Notes: generated from the sequence alone by a model not told the origin. A stretch of 17,700 nucleotides of DNA from FEN-987 sp035524675 (GCA_035524675.1 DATKOK010000029.1:1-17700); one strand, 5' to 3'. Shown: positions 1 through 8,166, counted from the first letter of the stretch. Numbers and translations: made by a program.

Positions 1-981
1 AGAGTGTTCGAGTCAATGCGAGTCGAGCCCGTACGACAGGAGATAGAGCGATTCCAAGTAATTGAGGGCAGGCGCAGAATCGAACAGAAATTACAATCCC
101 TGTACACTCAGGCTAGGAAATCAGTAATGACGGTGCTGTCATCTTCCGAGTTAATGCGAGCAGAAACCTCAGGTCTCTTTGATCTGCTCGAGCAATTTAA
201 CCGATCGAAGGTTAAGATTAGGGCAATTACCTCAATCGATCACTCCAGCCTCAGCCTAGTTGAGAAGTTAGCTGAAACGATTGAAGTAAGGCACCTCGAT
301 CTCAAGGCGCGGCCCGTTCCCCGAGTCTCGATAATTGATGATGCAGAGGCTATCTTTGAGATTACGACTGACGAAGTTCGGCGGAACGAGGAAGTCGCGT
401 TATGGATAAACAGCCGCCCATTCGTAGGGAACCTTCAAGCGTACTTTGAAGAAATGTGGACCTCGGCAACTCCGGCAAGCAGAACCATTGAAGCCCTGAA
501 AAAAGGAATAGATTCCGACGATCTCAGAATCTATAAGGAGCGCAACGATGTAGCCCGAAAATTCAGCGACATGATTGAAGCAGCGGGGCAGACAGTTGAA
601 ATTTGGACGACCATGCGGGGAATACAGGCGCTCGCTGACTTCCATTTCGCTCAGCTTAAGCAGGCGAAAGGCCGAGGCGTTAAGACACGCGTCCTCGCTC
701 CGATTACTAGCGAAAATACGGAGGGCGCACGTAAACTGGTACCTGTCGCTGAACTGCGGTATTCCGAAGCACTCGGACCTGCAGGAATTATCATCGTTGA
801 CCAACGTGAACTCATGCTCTACGAAAGATTTCCGGACGACAACCAGGCTGACGTTGGAGCCGACGTAGGGTTCTGGACCAATAGCAGACGGTTCATAGAG
901 ACGATGAGCAGAGCCTATGATGCTCTGTGGAAAGGAGTCTTCGCGATCTACCCGTCGAAGCGTCGCGGTCTTCACGGATAA
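1..981 (+). CDS. TrmB-family regulator, PLD-like sensor part (5' end outside window)
   Basis: The frame is open to the first base, so this is probably the C-terminal part of a longer protein whose N-terminal winged helix lies upstream; a GTG at base 4 is the first in-window start but lacks the DNA-binding domain. Residues (counted from that GTG) 18-45 have the shape 'F-V-I-x-G-R-x-x-I' followed by a helix, which opens the effector domain of TrmB/PLD-like archaeal regulators. The sensor part is an internal duplication: about 30-155 and 180-315 both end in a matching block (W-x-N-S-R-x-F...A-Y...W, seen as ALWINSRPF and GFWTNSRRF). No HKD catalytic motif is present, so it is a ligand-binding, not hydrolytic, PLD-like fold. 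Family-level call; the ligand cannot be inferred. The next gene is 42 bases downstream on the same strand and may be co-transcribed. Confidence 0.7.
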   Translation, partial: RVFESMRVEPVRQEIERFQVIEGRRRIEQKLQSLYTQARKSVMTVLSSSELMRAETSGLFDLLEQFNRSKVKIRAITSIDHSSLSLVEKLAETIEVRHLDLKARPVPRVSIIDDAEAIFEITTDEVRRNEEVALWINSRPFVGNLQAYFEEMWTSATPASRTIEALKKGIDSDDLRIYKERNDVARKFSDMIEAAGQTVEIWTTMRGIQALADFHFAQLKQAKGRGVKTRVLAPITSENTEGARKLVPVAELRYSEALGPAGIIIVDQRELMLYERFPDDNQADVGADVGFWTNSRRFIETMSRAYDALWKGVFAIYPSKRRGLHG

Positions 982-1023
982 GAGAAATAGACGATAGGAC
1001 GTTCGGCTACTGAGGCTTATTCG

Positions 1024-1860
1024 GTGAGACCTAGAGTTGGCTGCATGTTACCAGCTGACACCAAATTCGACCGCATCGTCGAGATAACACAGCTCTGCGA
1101 ACGACTCGGTTACCATAGCGTATGGGTCTTTGATCACCTAGCTCCATACTGGCTCAAGTCTGGAGCAAGTTTGGAATGCTGGACTACGCTCGCATCTCTT
1201 TCTGCTCACACCAACGAAATCAAACTGGGCAGCCTCGTTACAAACGCCAACCTACGTCACCCCTCCCTCTTGGCCAAGATCACCAGCTCGCTCGACAACA
1301 TAAGTCGTGGACGCGTCATCCTAGGAATCGGTACAGGAGATAAGTTAAGCAAGCGAGAATTGACATCTTTCGGCTATCGATACGAAACTACCGATCAGAG
1401 AGTAACGCGTCTACGTGAGACCATTCAAATCCTGCAAGGGCTGTGGAGTTCAGACGATTTTTCGTTTGCCGGCAAACACTTTCGCATATCACATGCAAAG
1501 CTTGATCCTAAGCCAATCCAGAGTCCTCATCCTCCGATTTGGATAGGCGGGAAACATCGCAAACTGATAGACCTAGTTGCGGAACTAGCAGATGGCTGGA
1601 ACTACTGGAACATAAGCGGCAAACAACTGACATTGAGAACCGAGTACCTGCGAGAAAGGTGTTCACGCACGCATCGCTCGTTTAGTGACGTAGCCAAATC
1701 TTGGTCGGGCACCGTTCCTCCGAACTGCTCCACTAGAGAACTTGTTGACTACCTGAAAAAACGATCAGACACGGAAACCCGATATTTCATAGGATATTTC
1801 GGCAGATCCACGAAACGGAAGGCACTAGAAAAATTCGCTGACGCCGTTCGCAAGCTCTGA
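1024..1860 (+). CDS. LLM-class (luciferase-like) F420-dependent oxidoreductase
   Basis: A 278-residue TIM-barrel flavin/F420 enzyme of the bacterial luciferase-like superfamily, related to F420-dependent methylene-tetrahydromethanopterin reductase. Visible family marks: the N-terminal strand RPRVGCMLP; helix and strand 'LGYHSVWVFDHLAP' near residues 29-42; 'IKLGSLVTNANLRHP' near 68-82; 'GRVILGIGTGD' near 96-106; the H-F element 'FAGKHFRI'; and the phosphate-site motif 'PHPPIWIGGKHRK' near 169-181. GTG start chosen because a GAGG lies at 1012-1015, eight bases upstream. Slightly shorter than most members (about 300-340 residues); the C-terminal segment is compact. The substrate is unknown; cofactor F420 rather than FMN is inferred from archaeal context only. 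Confidence 0.8.
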   Translation: MRPRVGCMLPADTKFDRIVEITQLCERLGYHSVWVFDHLAPYWLKSGASLECWTTLASLSAHTNEIKLGSLVTNANLRHPSLLAKITSSLDNISRGRVILGIGTGDKLSKRELTSFGYRYETTDQRVTRLRETIQILQGLWSSDDFSFAGKHFRISHAKLDPKPIQSPHPPIWIGGKHRKLIDLVAELADGWNYWNISGKQLTLRTEYLRERCSRTHRSFSDVAKSWSGTVPPNCSTRELVDYLKKRSDTETRYFIGYFGRSTKRKALEKFADAVRKL

Positions 1861-1970
1861 TTCCTCGACTCGTAGTTACGTCACGTAGAAGCTAAGGAAC
1901 CAAGTCAACGACTGTTATCCTCACCAAGATAAGTACAAAGCAGCTTAAAGTAAGTGGCAGACTTCAGGAA

Positions 1971-1978
1971 AAGGAGGG
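1971..1978 (+). promoter_or_regulatory. Strong Shine-Dalgarno of the HTH-KaiC gene
   Basis: The sequence AAGGAGGG lies nine bases before the GTG at 1988. It decides that start over the in-frame ATG at 2000, which would be 21 bases away. A weak TATA-like CTTAAAGTAA around 1944-1953 could be the promoter. Confidence 0.6.
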
Positions 1979-1987
1979 TCAGTCCCG

Positions 1988-3019
1988 GTGAAGCGCTCAA
2001 TGAAGCTATTCGAGCGTTTGCTTGACACTGACGTGAAGGCTGACCTACTGACGTTATTTCACAATAATTCCGGCCTGTCTGAAACATCGGACGGGCTCGC
2101 TAGAAGAGTCGGGAGGAGTCCCGCTGAAGTCTACCGAGAGCTTGAGGATCTGGTAGAGCTCGGTATCCTGAAGAAAGTCGAAATGTACTCTTTTGGCGTT
2201 GATAGAGACAAAGAGATTCAAGACGCAATCTCTAAGCAGCTCGCTCTCGGAGAATTACCGGATAGTCAAGCAGAAGTTGAACAAATTGCTACTCTCCCCA
2301 AAAGATCGACAGGTCTCGAAGTCCTTGACGACGTTCTGCCTTCGGGAATGCCCCAAGTTAGCACGGTCCTGATTCTCAACGATCCAGGGTCCGGTGATGA
2401 AAGTCTCATCGCCCATTTCGTGAGCAAACAGATCCAAGAAAGAAAGTCGACGATTTATGTGACGCTAGATAACTTTCCGGCAAATATCAGGCAGATTACG
2501 CAGACGCAGGTCACTAAGGAGAACGCTGATTGGTCTTCGCTCGCGTTTGTTGATTGTTACTCCAAGACGGTTGGGGTGGAGAGTGACGAGCCACACATCG
2601 AGGACCCAGAGAACCTGTCGGCCATAAGTATCGCGATATCTGACATCATGAACAAGAAATCCATTTCTCTAATCGTTCTCGACTCGTTTAATACGCTGAT
2701 TCGGAAGAGAGGGGTCAGGTCGGCGATTGAATTTCTACGCGTCATTGTCGCGCGTGCTCGCCAAGCGAAGTGTTTGTGCCTGGTCACAATGAACAGGAAA
2801 GCGTTTCATCCGGCCATGGTTGCATCCGCTCAGGACGTTGTCGATGGAGTAATTGAATTGAGAATCGAAGAAGGGGCGGAGGGAATAGCACGGTCTCTTA
2901 GGATCCTTAAGATGGTGGGTACGAAACATCTCACGACATGGACTCCGTATGATATCTCAGACGAAGGTAAGTTTGTTCTGGCTAAGAAGAACTCCAAAAA
3001 GCAGGGGAGCTTATCCTAG
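1988..3019 (+). CDS. Winged-helix protein fused to KaiC/RAD55-like ATPase domain with degenerate Walker A
   Basis: 343 residues. Residues 5-65 form an HTH: helices followed by 'AEVYRELEDLVELGILKK', typical of archaeal ArsR/MarR-like winged helices. Residues about 103-335 are a RecA-fold domain of the KaiC/GvpD/RAD55 group: it begins 'RSTGLEVLDDVLPSGMPQ', has a P-loop position at 131-139 reading NDPGSGDES, a Walker B strand 'SLIVLDS' (D232), and the late strand/hairpin 'DGVIELRIEE' near 286-295. The P-loop should read GxPGSGK(T/S); here the lysine is Asp137 and the next position is Glu138, and the usual catalytic Glu after the second strand is replaced by Asp-Asn (161-162). ATP hydrolysis is therefore doubtful; I infer a regulatory or signalling scaffold that binds DNA. 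The stop overlaps the convergent top6A by nine bases. Confidence 0.7.
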   Translation: MKRSMKLFERLLDTDVKADLLTLFHNNSGLSETSDGLARRVGRSPAEVYRELEDLVELGILKKVEMYSFGVDRDKEIQDAISKQLALGELPDSQAEVEQIATLPKRSTGLEVLDDVLPSGMPQVSTVLILNDPGSGDESLIAHFVSKQIQERKSTIYVTLDNFPANIRQITQTQVTKENADWSSLAFVDCYSKTVGVESDEPHIEDPENLSAISIAISDIMNKKSISLIVLDSFNTLIRKRGVRSAIEFLRVIVARARQAKCLCLVTMNRKAFHPAMVASAQDVVDGVIELRIEEGAEGIARSLRILKMVGTKHLTTWTPYDISDEGKFVLAKKNSKKQGSLS

Positions 3020-4123
3020 TTCCTTCAATTTGGCCGGAAGATACTTGTCGACAATGTAGGCGAGTCCGTACCGGCTGAATGCTTCTTGCTCCGCTTTTCT
3101 CTTGACTTTCAGGAAAGTCGCAATCTCCCGCTTCCACAGTTTGCCTTCGTACCGCGGATCCTTTTCCAACTCGTACAGTCTCTTGATGTCAAGATCCGTG
3201 AGGGGGTCACTTGGGAGCTTGTAGTCCACTATGTCTGAAGCCCAGACTCCTGCCCATTTGGCGTCGGGTGTGTTCAGGTCCCTGAGGTGCGCTGCATTAG
3301 CGGACCCAGCTATGATTACGTTTGCAATGTGCATCCCCCAGGGGTCAGCGTCACAGAATATGTAAACCGGCAGTTTCAGTTCCTTGTTCATGCGCCTCAG
3401 TAACGCGCGTGTAGCTCGAGGAGCTTGACCCGCGGTGTGGATTAGCAAAGCCTTGAATTTCTCGTGCACCCTCTCTTCTATGAATCGAGTGAACAGGCCG
3501 CCCTTTTCTATTGCGATGATCTTGTCAGCTTTGCAGTCGACAAACTCAGAGTTGGTTAGTGCTGGCCCGATCATCATCCCGTCTGGGTGTGAGGAGAGGT
3601 TCAGGGTCTTTCCTTCGTAGCCTGGAACAGTGTATTGTATTGTGAGGTCACCGAATATTGCGCTTCGCTCTTCCGGGTAGACGTTGAAGTTCTCCCGCGG
3701 GTGCCCAAGCACCGTTTCAAGATCGGTGATTATGTCATCGCTTTCCGCCTGGTCGGTAAAACTCATCTCGTAAGCCTGCGCGGAGTAGAACACGTCTCGT
3801 AAGGTGGAGGTCTTCCCCTCTCTTGTAAGTTCGTCGACAAATGACCCGGACCATACAAGCTGCGTTAATGGTCTTACGTGCCTTATGTTTCGTGCACTTC
3901 TACGTACGGCGTGATCTCCTAGAATGTATTGTCTAGTTCCCTGGTCATAGTGGATATTTGAAATTGATCGGCTCGGCATCTTGATCGATGGCCATTGTCG
4001 TTGAGATAGTTGAAGGTAAACCTGCTCGCCCAAACCTTTGAGGCTGGACAGCACAGCTGCCTTTTTCTGCTCAGCCTTGTTTGCTGATTTACTCGGAGTC
4101 TTCGTCTTCAATTTCTTCTTCAT
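3011..4123 (-). CDS. top6A: DNA topoisomerase VI subunit A (Spo11-like)
   Basis: 370 residues, the normal family length. Subunit A cuts both DNA strands of the A2B2 type IIB topoisomerase. The 5Y-CAP (winged helix) domain covers about 75-150 and carries the catalytic tyrosine in 'STLRDVFYSAQ', Tyr113. The Toprim domain covers about 200-330 with Glu206 in 'IIAIEKGGLF' and the Mg-binding Asp258/Asp260 in 'FCDADPWG'. Also conserved are 'GQAPRATR' (232-239) and 'KWAGVWASDI'. The N terminus is very basic (MKKKLKTKTPSKS). The ATG lies inside the 3' end of top6B (35-base overlap), so the two subunits are probably translationally coupled; no strong SD is seen. All catalytic residues are present, so the enzyme should be active. 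Confidence 0.96.
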   Translation of the reverse strand: MKKKLKTKTPSKSANKAEQKKAAVLSSLKGLGEQVYLQLSQRQWPSIKMPSRSISNIHYDQGTRQYILGDHAVRRSARNIRHVRPLTQLVWSGSFVDELTREGKTSTLRDVFYSAQAYEMSFTDQAESDDIITDLETVLGHPRENFNVYPEERSAIFGDLTIQYTVPGYEGKTLNLSSHPDGMMIGPALTNSEFVDCKADKIIAIEKGGLFTRFIEERVHEKFKALLIHTAGQAPRATRALLRRMNKELKLPVYIFCDADPWGMHIANVIIAGSANAAHLRDLNTPDAKWAGVWASDIVDYKLPSDPLTDLDIKRLYELEKDPRYEGKLWKREIATFLKVKRKAEQEAFSRYGLAYIVDKYLPAKLKELG

Positions 4124-5633
4124 GTGTTAAAACACTCTTTAGCATTTGACTAACATCTGGCGGCTTTGCTTTCTTAGCGAGCTTCGACGAGAAGATGGCT
4201 ATTTTCGGGAGGTATTTCTGGAAGACGTCAAGTCGGCGCTTGTCGTGCGCTAGGTTGATTTTCTTTGAAAGGAAGAGCGATAACCGTCTTGCGACTTCTC
4301 GAACGGCATTCAGGATTTCTCTTTCAACATCCGGCCTGTCAGCGATGAATTCTTTTCCAACCGTCTTGTAGGGTACTTTGGTTGAGCAGATATGGACGAA
4401 AACTGCGATGGGCATGTCGGCGGCGGCTTTGTAGTGTCGCCAGTCCACTTCAGTATTCACAACTTTCCATGAGACATCGCTTGCCTCGTCGAATAGCAAC
4501 GGGATCTTGTTCGCGAACCGGTAGAGTCTGATGCCGCTTCCCGTTTCAATCTTGCCACCATATGCAATTCCAACCTCTACGATGAACGGAAAACCTGCGT
4601 AAGCTGACGGTTTGCGTTGATACACAGCCACAAACTCTGGAGAAAGCTCCTTCCTGATTCCGGCTTCGAGCAATTCTTCTCCTAACGGGGAGAGGCAGCT
4701 CGCATCAGGTGCCAGGAATTTGTAGTTCTTCATCCCGTTTACAAGTTGGACGATCTCTTCTCGGGAAAGCTTCTTCGGATTCTTCTTAGTCGAGATGTTG
4801 ACTTGTGATAAGAATGAAGTTGCGATTGTCTTGCCGACCCTGTGAAAGTGGGACCTTAGAAACGCCACCATGGTCCGGTCCTTTGTAATTTCGAGCAGGC
4901 GTCTCATTGTCTCAACGTCTACACCGTATGGGTGAGGCAGGGTCTCCTGGGGTGGCTTGGGCATTTGCATAGTCGCTCGATCGAACCGGTATAGTCTGCC
5001 TCTGGGATCGACGTACGTTACTGTTGCATAAGGCGCAACGATTGCCGTCTGCATTAGATAGTCCAGAATCTTGGGCATGGCACGAGTGTAGTCTGCTTCA
5101 GTCGCGAAATCGATCGCGGTTCCATGCCATCGGTCGTCGTTTGGCAGAGTCTTGTGACCAAGGATTATCGGCTTGTTTTTCTGAATGTCGATTGAGATTT
5201 CAAATTGGTGAATCTTATTGTGGCCTGTACTGGACATAATGATGGCTTTTCCGTGGGTAGTAATCTGTCCGTACAGGATGGCCATTTTGCCCCCCAGACC
5301 AAATGTCCCCCTCGTTTGACGTAACTTGTACTTGGAGCCGAAGAGTACTTGCCCAAACGCTGAGGGGATAATATCGTTCGGAATACCAATTCCGTTGTCT
5401 TCAATGTGAATTCGATACACCCCGGGACCGTCTGTGGGTCCCGATTCATGCGAAACCCTCAAGTAAATTTCGGGGGGAATCTGACGAGTCTCGCATGCGT
5501 CCAATGAGTTCTCGACCAACTCGCGGATACTTGAGTATATCGCACGAGTCGGGTTGGTGAATCCCGCGATGTCCCTATTTCGATAGAAGAAGTCGGCGGC
5601 TGAGATTTCCTGGAAAACTTCCTGAAGCGACAT
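4089..5633 (-). CDS. top6B: DNA topoisomerase VI subunit B (GHKL ATPase)
   Basis: 514 residues. This is the ATP-operated gate subunit that dimerises on ATP and signals DNA cleavage by subunit A. Bergerat-fold motifs are complete: N-box 'RELVENSLDACE' (Glu38, Asn42), 'EDNGIGIP' (78-85), and the ATP lid 'TRGTFGLGGKMAI' (107-119). A helix-two-turns-helix insert spans roughly 285-335 ('FLAPDASCLSPLGEE'). The transducer domain follows with the switch lysine in 'YKTVGKEFIA' (Lys427), which contacts the ATP gamma-phosphate in the family. The C terminus is an acidic tail (HEEEIEDEDSE) encoded in the overlap with top6A. The ATG at 5633 sits next to a GGCGGGC-like SD; the upstream KH gene ends 55 bases away. 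Confidence 0.96.
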   Translation of the reverse strand: MSLQEVFQEISAADFFYRNRDIAGFTNPTRAIYSSIRELVENSLDACETRQIPPEIYLRVSHESGPTDGPGVYRIHIEDNGIGIPNDIIPSAFGQVLFGSKYKLRQTRGTFGLGGKMAILYGQITTHGKAIIMSSTGHNKIHQFEISIDIQKNKPIILGHKTLPNDDRWHGTAIDFATEADYTRAMPKILDYLMQTAIVAPYATVTYVDPRGRLYRFDRATMQMPKPPQETLPHPYGVDVETMRRLLEITKDRTMVAFLRSHFHRVGKTIATSFLSQVNISTKKNPKKLSREEIVQLVNGMKNYKFLAPDASCLSPLGEELLEAGIRKELSPEFVAVYQRKPSAYAGFPFIVEVGIAYGGKIETGSGIRLYRFANKIPLLFDEASDVSWKVVNTEVDWRHYKAAADMPIAVFVHICSTKVPYKTVGKEFIADRPDVEREILNAVREVARRLSLFLSKKINLAHDKRRLDVFQKYLPKIAIFSSKLAKKAKPPDVSQMLKSVLTHEEEIEDEDSE

Positions 5634-5688
5634 ATGGCCCGCCTATACTAAGTATTCTCGGGAACAGAAGGATTGGGGTGATCTGCGA

Positions 5689-6261
5689 TTACGCGGGTGG
5701 TTTCTGCCAAAGTTCAAGGGTCTCTCTCTTCTTGCTTTCGCGCTTTATCTTTCTAAGTAATCTATACACAGTGGAATGCTGTTTCCCTTTAAGAAGTAGT
5801 TCTATTGCTTCTCTTGCAGCAGTCACTGTTTCAAATAGGCCAAGCATCGCGATTGTATGTCCGTAAACTGAAATCTGAGCACCTGTCATCTCCTCTATTA
5901 ACCTTCGAATTTTTCCTTCGCGTCCGATTACTCTTCCTTTCAATCGGTTAATGTCTCGTTCATTTCGTCCAAATGTTTCACGTAGATCAATGATGTCTAG
6001 CACGATGTCATCATCGGTTAGTTTGAGGGCTCTTTGTGGCGAGAAACCGCGTGCGATCGCAAACACTACGTCTCGGGCTCGTAGGATGGTTGTTGGGTCA
6101 TCAGAGGTTTCCGCTGGTGTAATTTCCACGATGCCGTTTTCACTCTGAATCGTGATTCGAGCTTTGAAGGACTGTTCTATTTTGTCCTTAACCGTGCCAT
6201 CCTTCCCGATTAGCACACCCAGCCTATCTAGGGGAATTGTTGCGCTAACCTTAGTCTCCAT
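5689..6261 (-). CDS. Two-KH-domain RNA-binding protein, Dim2/Pno1-like
   Basis: 190 residues with two KH domains: KH1 at about 5-75 with GxxG loop GKDG (19-22) and KH2 at about 85-160 with GREG (113-116) inside 'GRVIGREGKIRRLIEE'. This is the archaeal counterpart of eukaryotic Dim2/Pno1 and Krr1, which bind the 3' region of small-subunit rRNA during 40S assembly. The tail 165-190 is basic (LLRKIKRESKKRE). The ATG overlaps the end of the RIO1 gene by 11 bases, so the two are coupled; RIO1 and Dim2 are functional partners in late small-subunit maturation, which supports the call. Both GxxG loops are intact. Confidence 0.9.
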   Translation of the reverse strand: METKVSATIPLDRLGVLIGKDGTVKDKIEQSFKARITIQSENGIVEITPAETSDDPTTILRARDVVFAIARGFSPQRALKLTDDDIVLDIIDLRETFGRNERDINRLKGRVIGREGKIRRLIEEMTGAQISVYGHTIAMLGLFETVTAAREAIELLLKGKQHSTVYRLLRKIKRESKKRETLELWQKPPA

Positions 6262-7042
6262 TTTGACCAGTCACCCACTTCTTTAATCTCTCAAGCGGCG
6301 GCACTGTGACGCCGATATTTTGGAAATACTGATTGAGCTGGGCCAAGTCCCTCTCAAGGAAAACATGCGCCATAGGGTGTTCTACGGTCACGGCCTGTGC
6401 GAAGTCAATGAGCACGGGATCCAAACCCACCATCATAATGTTGTATTCGCTAAGGTCTCCGTGGACGAGCTGTGCTTTTTGAAATAGACGCCTCGTCGAT
6501 TCCGCTATCTTGTCGTAGACCCTCGCGGGATGGTTGAGCGGCGTCTCCCTAAGTAAGGGCGCGGGTCCGTCGTGGTTCCCGATGAACTCCATCAATAGCA
6601 CATTCCCCATAACCTTGATCGGAACGGGTACACGGACTCCTGCGGAATGAGCTTGTTGAAGATTCTTGAATTCCTTGAGGGCCCATAAGTTGACGAGGGA
6701 ACGAGTATCGCGTCTAACGTTCTTGAATCTCTGATCGCCTTGAATGTAAGCTAACCTCCCTTTCTTGAACTCACGCGAGGTTGTTAAGAAGATCTTGATC
6801 GCCACTAGCTTCCTACCTTTCCCGAGTCCCCAGTAAATGCGAGCTTCTTTTCCGGCGCGAAGCACGCCATGAATGTTTTTCAAGTAACCGCGGTTGAGCA
6901 GCTTATAGACAATCATTAGGGTGGATCTGTCGAAGACTTCCTCAAGTGATTCCAGCTCTTCGCTCCGCTTTTCCTTCATAAGCTCCTGGACTTCGTAGCG
7001 AGCGACTCTTCGACGTAGCTTACGCTCTGCGGTAGATTCCAA
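6251..7042 (-). CDS. rio1: RIO1-type serine/threonine protein kinase (ribosome maturation)
   Basis: 263 residues, close to the ~258 of characterised archaeal Rio1. RIO kinases act as ATPases or kinases on late pre-small-subunit particles. Key elements: the modified P-loop 'RAGKEARIYWG' (canonical STGKEANVY; residues 62-72), Lys83 in 'AIKIF', the hinge 'LLMEFIG' (149-155), catalytic loop 'LVHGDLSEYNIM' (Asp196, Asn201; most Rio1 have HAD), metal loop 'LIDFAQAV' (Asp213), and the C-terminal 'HPMAHVFLERD'. The start is a TTG placed directly after an in-frame TAA, with AGGGGTG seven bases upstream; starting at the first internal ATG (residue 22) would shorten the N-terminal helix, so TTG is preferred. 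The first two P-loop residues differ from the consensus but all catalytic residues are kept. Confidence 0.93.
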   Translation of the reverse strand: MESTAERKLRRRVARYEVQELMKEKRSEELESLEEVFDRSTLMIVYKLLNRGYLKNIHGVLRAGKEARIYWGLGKGRKLVAIKIFLTTSREFKKGRLAYIQGDQRFKNVRRDTRSLVNLWALKEFKNLQQAHSAGVRVPVPIKVMGNVLLMEFIGNHDGPAPLLRETPLNHPARVYDKIAESTRRLFQKAQLVHGDLSEYNIMMVGLDPVLIDFAQAVTVEHPMAHVFLERDLAQLNQYFQNIGVTVPPLERLKKWVTGQNGD

Positions 7043-7071
7043 TTACGACACCCCTATTGTGCCTCGTGAGA

Positions 7072-7377
7072 TCAGATTGCAAGTCGCCCTTGACTACGGA
7101 GCCAATTTGACTGACTCTCTGTATAGCGCCAGAGGATGTCTCCTCTGGAGTCAACTTGAAAGTCCCATGGGGCAACCAAAACTACGTCGCCCACTTTGAT
7201 CCATACTCTCCGCTTCATTTTTCCCCTAATCCGGCATACTCTTTCATGTCCGTCGCCACACTTGACGAGTAACCGGTCATAACCGAGCATCTGAGTTACA
7301 ATCCCGAGCATCTGCCCCTCTTCGGGCATGACCATTTCTCGAAGCTCGCCTTCACTCAGAACCTTCTTCTTTCCCAC
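7072..7377 (-). CDS. eif1A: Translation initiation factor aIF1A
   Basis: 101 residues, S1-like OB fold. aIF1A binds the A site of the small subunit and helps scanning/start selection and subunit joining. Family blocks are clear: 'PEEGQMLGIVTQMLGYDRLLVKC' region (18-40), 'CRIRGKMKRRVWIKVGDVV' (47-66), 'VAPWDFQ' and 'RGDILWRYTESQ'. The GTG start has GGTGA six bases upstream; an ATG four bases before it is out of frame and ends after ten codons. The gap to RIO1 downstream is 29 bases, consistent with one operon. Confidence 0.95.
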   Translation of the reverse strand: MGKKKVLSEGELREMVMPEEGQMLGIVTQMLGYDRLLVKCGDGHERVCRIRGKMKRRVWIKVGDVVLVAPWDFQVDSRGDILWRYTESQSNWLRSQGRLAI

Positions 7378-7440
7378 TCATTTCACCGGTTTGTTTGACG
7401 ATGTGCTGGTTGAAGGTATTATGGGTTTTCCATCCTTACC

Positions 7441-7740
7441 CTAAATCCGGACGACCTGGACGTGGGGGACTCCGGCAATTCGAACGATCGCGGATGGGTC
7501 AACTAACTGTTGTTGCACTGCAGCTTCCACGATGCGCCCCCCAACCAAATTTGCTATGTCCGCGGAGTCAATTTCGCGTAAGGCTTCTGCGAGTGTCGTT
7601 TTCGTGCCCTTGTAGAAGTCCGCTTTCACTTCTAGTTTCAACTTCCCCTCTCTGAAAGTCTCGCCGATTAGATCTGTGTCGCAGGCAGCTACCATCCGGT
7701 AGGTCGGGTCCTGGAAGACTCTAACGTAAACTTCATCCAC
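7441..7740 (-). CDS. DUF424 family protein
   Basis: 99 residues. Recognised as the archaeal DUF424 family by 'AACDTDLIGETFREGKLKLEV' pattern (first ~20 after residue 18), 'ADIANLVGGRIVEAAV' (60-75), and 'AIVRIAGVPHVQVV' near the end. No biochemical function is established for the family. Its repeated placement beside aIF2-beta and aIF1A, as here, points to a role in translation, but that is inference. GTG start; a GGTGAT overlapping the aIF2-beta stop lies about 14 bases upstream, spaced loosely. The 63-base gap to aIF1A holds that gene's SD and nothing else I recognise. Confidence 0.85.
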   Translation of the reverse strand: MDEVYVRVFQDPTYRMVAACDTDLIGETFREGKLKLEVKADFYKGTKTTLAEALREIDSADIANLVGGRIVEAAVQQQLVDPSAIVRIAGVPHVQVVRI

Positions 7741-7755
7741 TTTACTTTCACTTCA

Positions 7756-8166
7756 TCACCCAGGGAGAACGGAGGACCTCGCACCGCAAGCCTCGCATCT
7801 TAGAAAGAGGTATCTTCCTTCTTTCTCCATTTTTGTGTCGGGGCGGTTGCAAATGGGGCAAATAACGAACCTTTGGGCATAGATGTTAAGCAATCTCGTG
7901 ACCGTTCCTACATCAAACTTACCTTGAAAGATGGCTCTACTGCCATCAAGCGAAGCTGCTGTGGCTAATTCTCTCGAGAGGAACTTTAACAGGTGGTGAG
8001 GATCTCGGTTCATTGCGCTGCTGATGTCTCCGTAATTTTGAACGATCGTTCGCCTCCCCATGCGGATTCCGACGACCTTGGGTATTTCAAACCGCTCACC
8101 AGTTCCGACGGTTTTGGGGAGGTTCGAGTATGCCTTCTCGAGCAATTTCGCGTAATCTTCGCTCAA
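7756..8166 (-). CDS. eif2B: Translation initiation factor 2 subunit beta (aIF2-beta)
   Basis: 136 residues, the usual archaeal length. aIF2-beta is a peripheral subunit of the heterotrimer that brings initiator Met-tRNA to the small subunit. It has the N-terminal helix that binds aIF2-gamma ('YAKLLEKAYSNLP', 5-17), the alpha/beta core (25-95, 'HHLLKFLSRELAT'), and a C-terminal zinc ribbon with Cys103-Cys106 (CPIC) and Cys124-Cys127 (CEAC). The start is TTG: an in-frame TAG lies two codons upstream, and the N terminus then matches the family start (M-S-E-D-Y...). There is no SD at normal distance from this TTG; the good SD 29 bases upstream serves a tiny ORF that ends on the TTG (see separate entry). 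First gene of the minus-strand cluster. The symbol is a family-style label and should not be confused with the eukaryotic exchange factor eIF2B. Confidence 0.94.
   Translation of the reverse strand: MSEDYAKLLEKAYSNLPKTVGTGERFEIPKVVGIRMGRRTIVQNYGDISSAMNRDPHHLLKFLSRELATAASLDGSRAIFQGKFDVGTVTRLLNIYAQRFVICPICNRPDTKMEKEGRYLFLRCEACGARSSVLPG

Noticed and set aside
400..975. 191-codon ORF antisense to the TrmB-like gene
   Set aside because: It is a mirror of a convincing coding frame, has no recognisable domain, and has no good start signal.
1..981. Active phospholipase D
   Set aside because: No HxKx4D motif in either repeat; the PLD-like fold here fits the sensor part of TrmB-type regulators.
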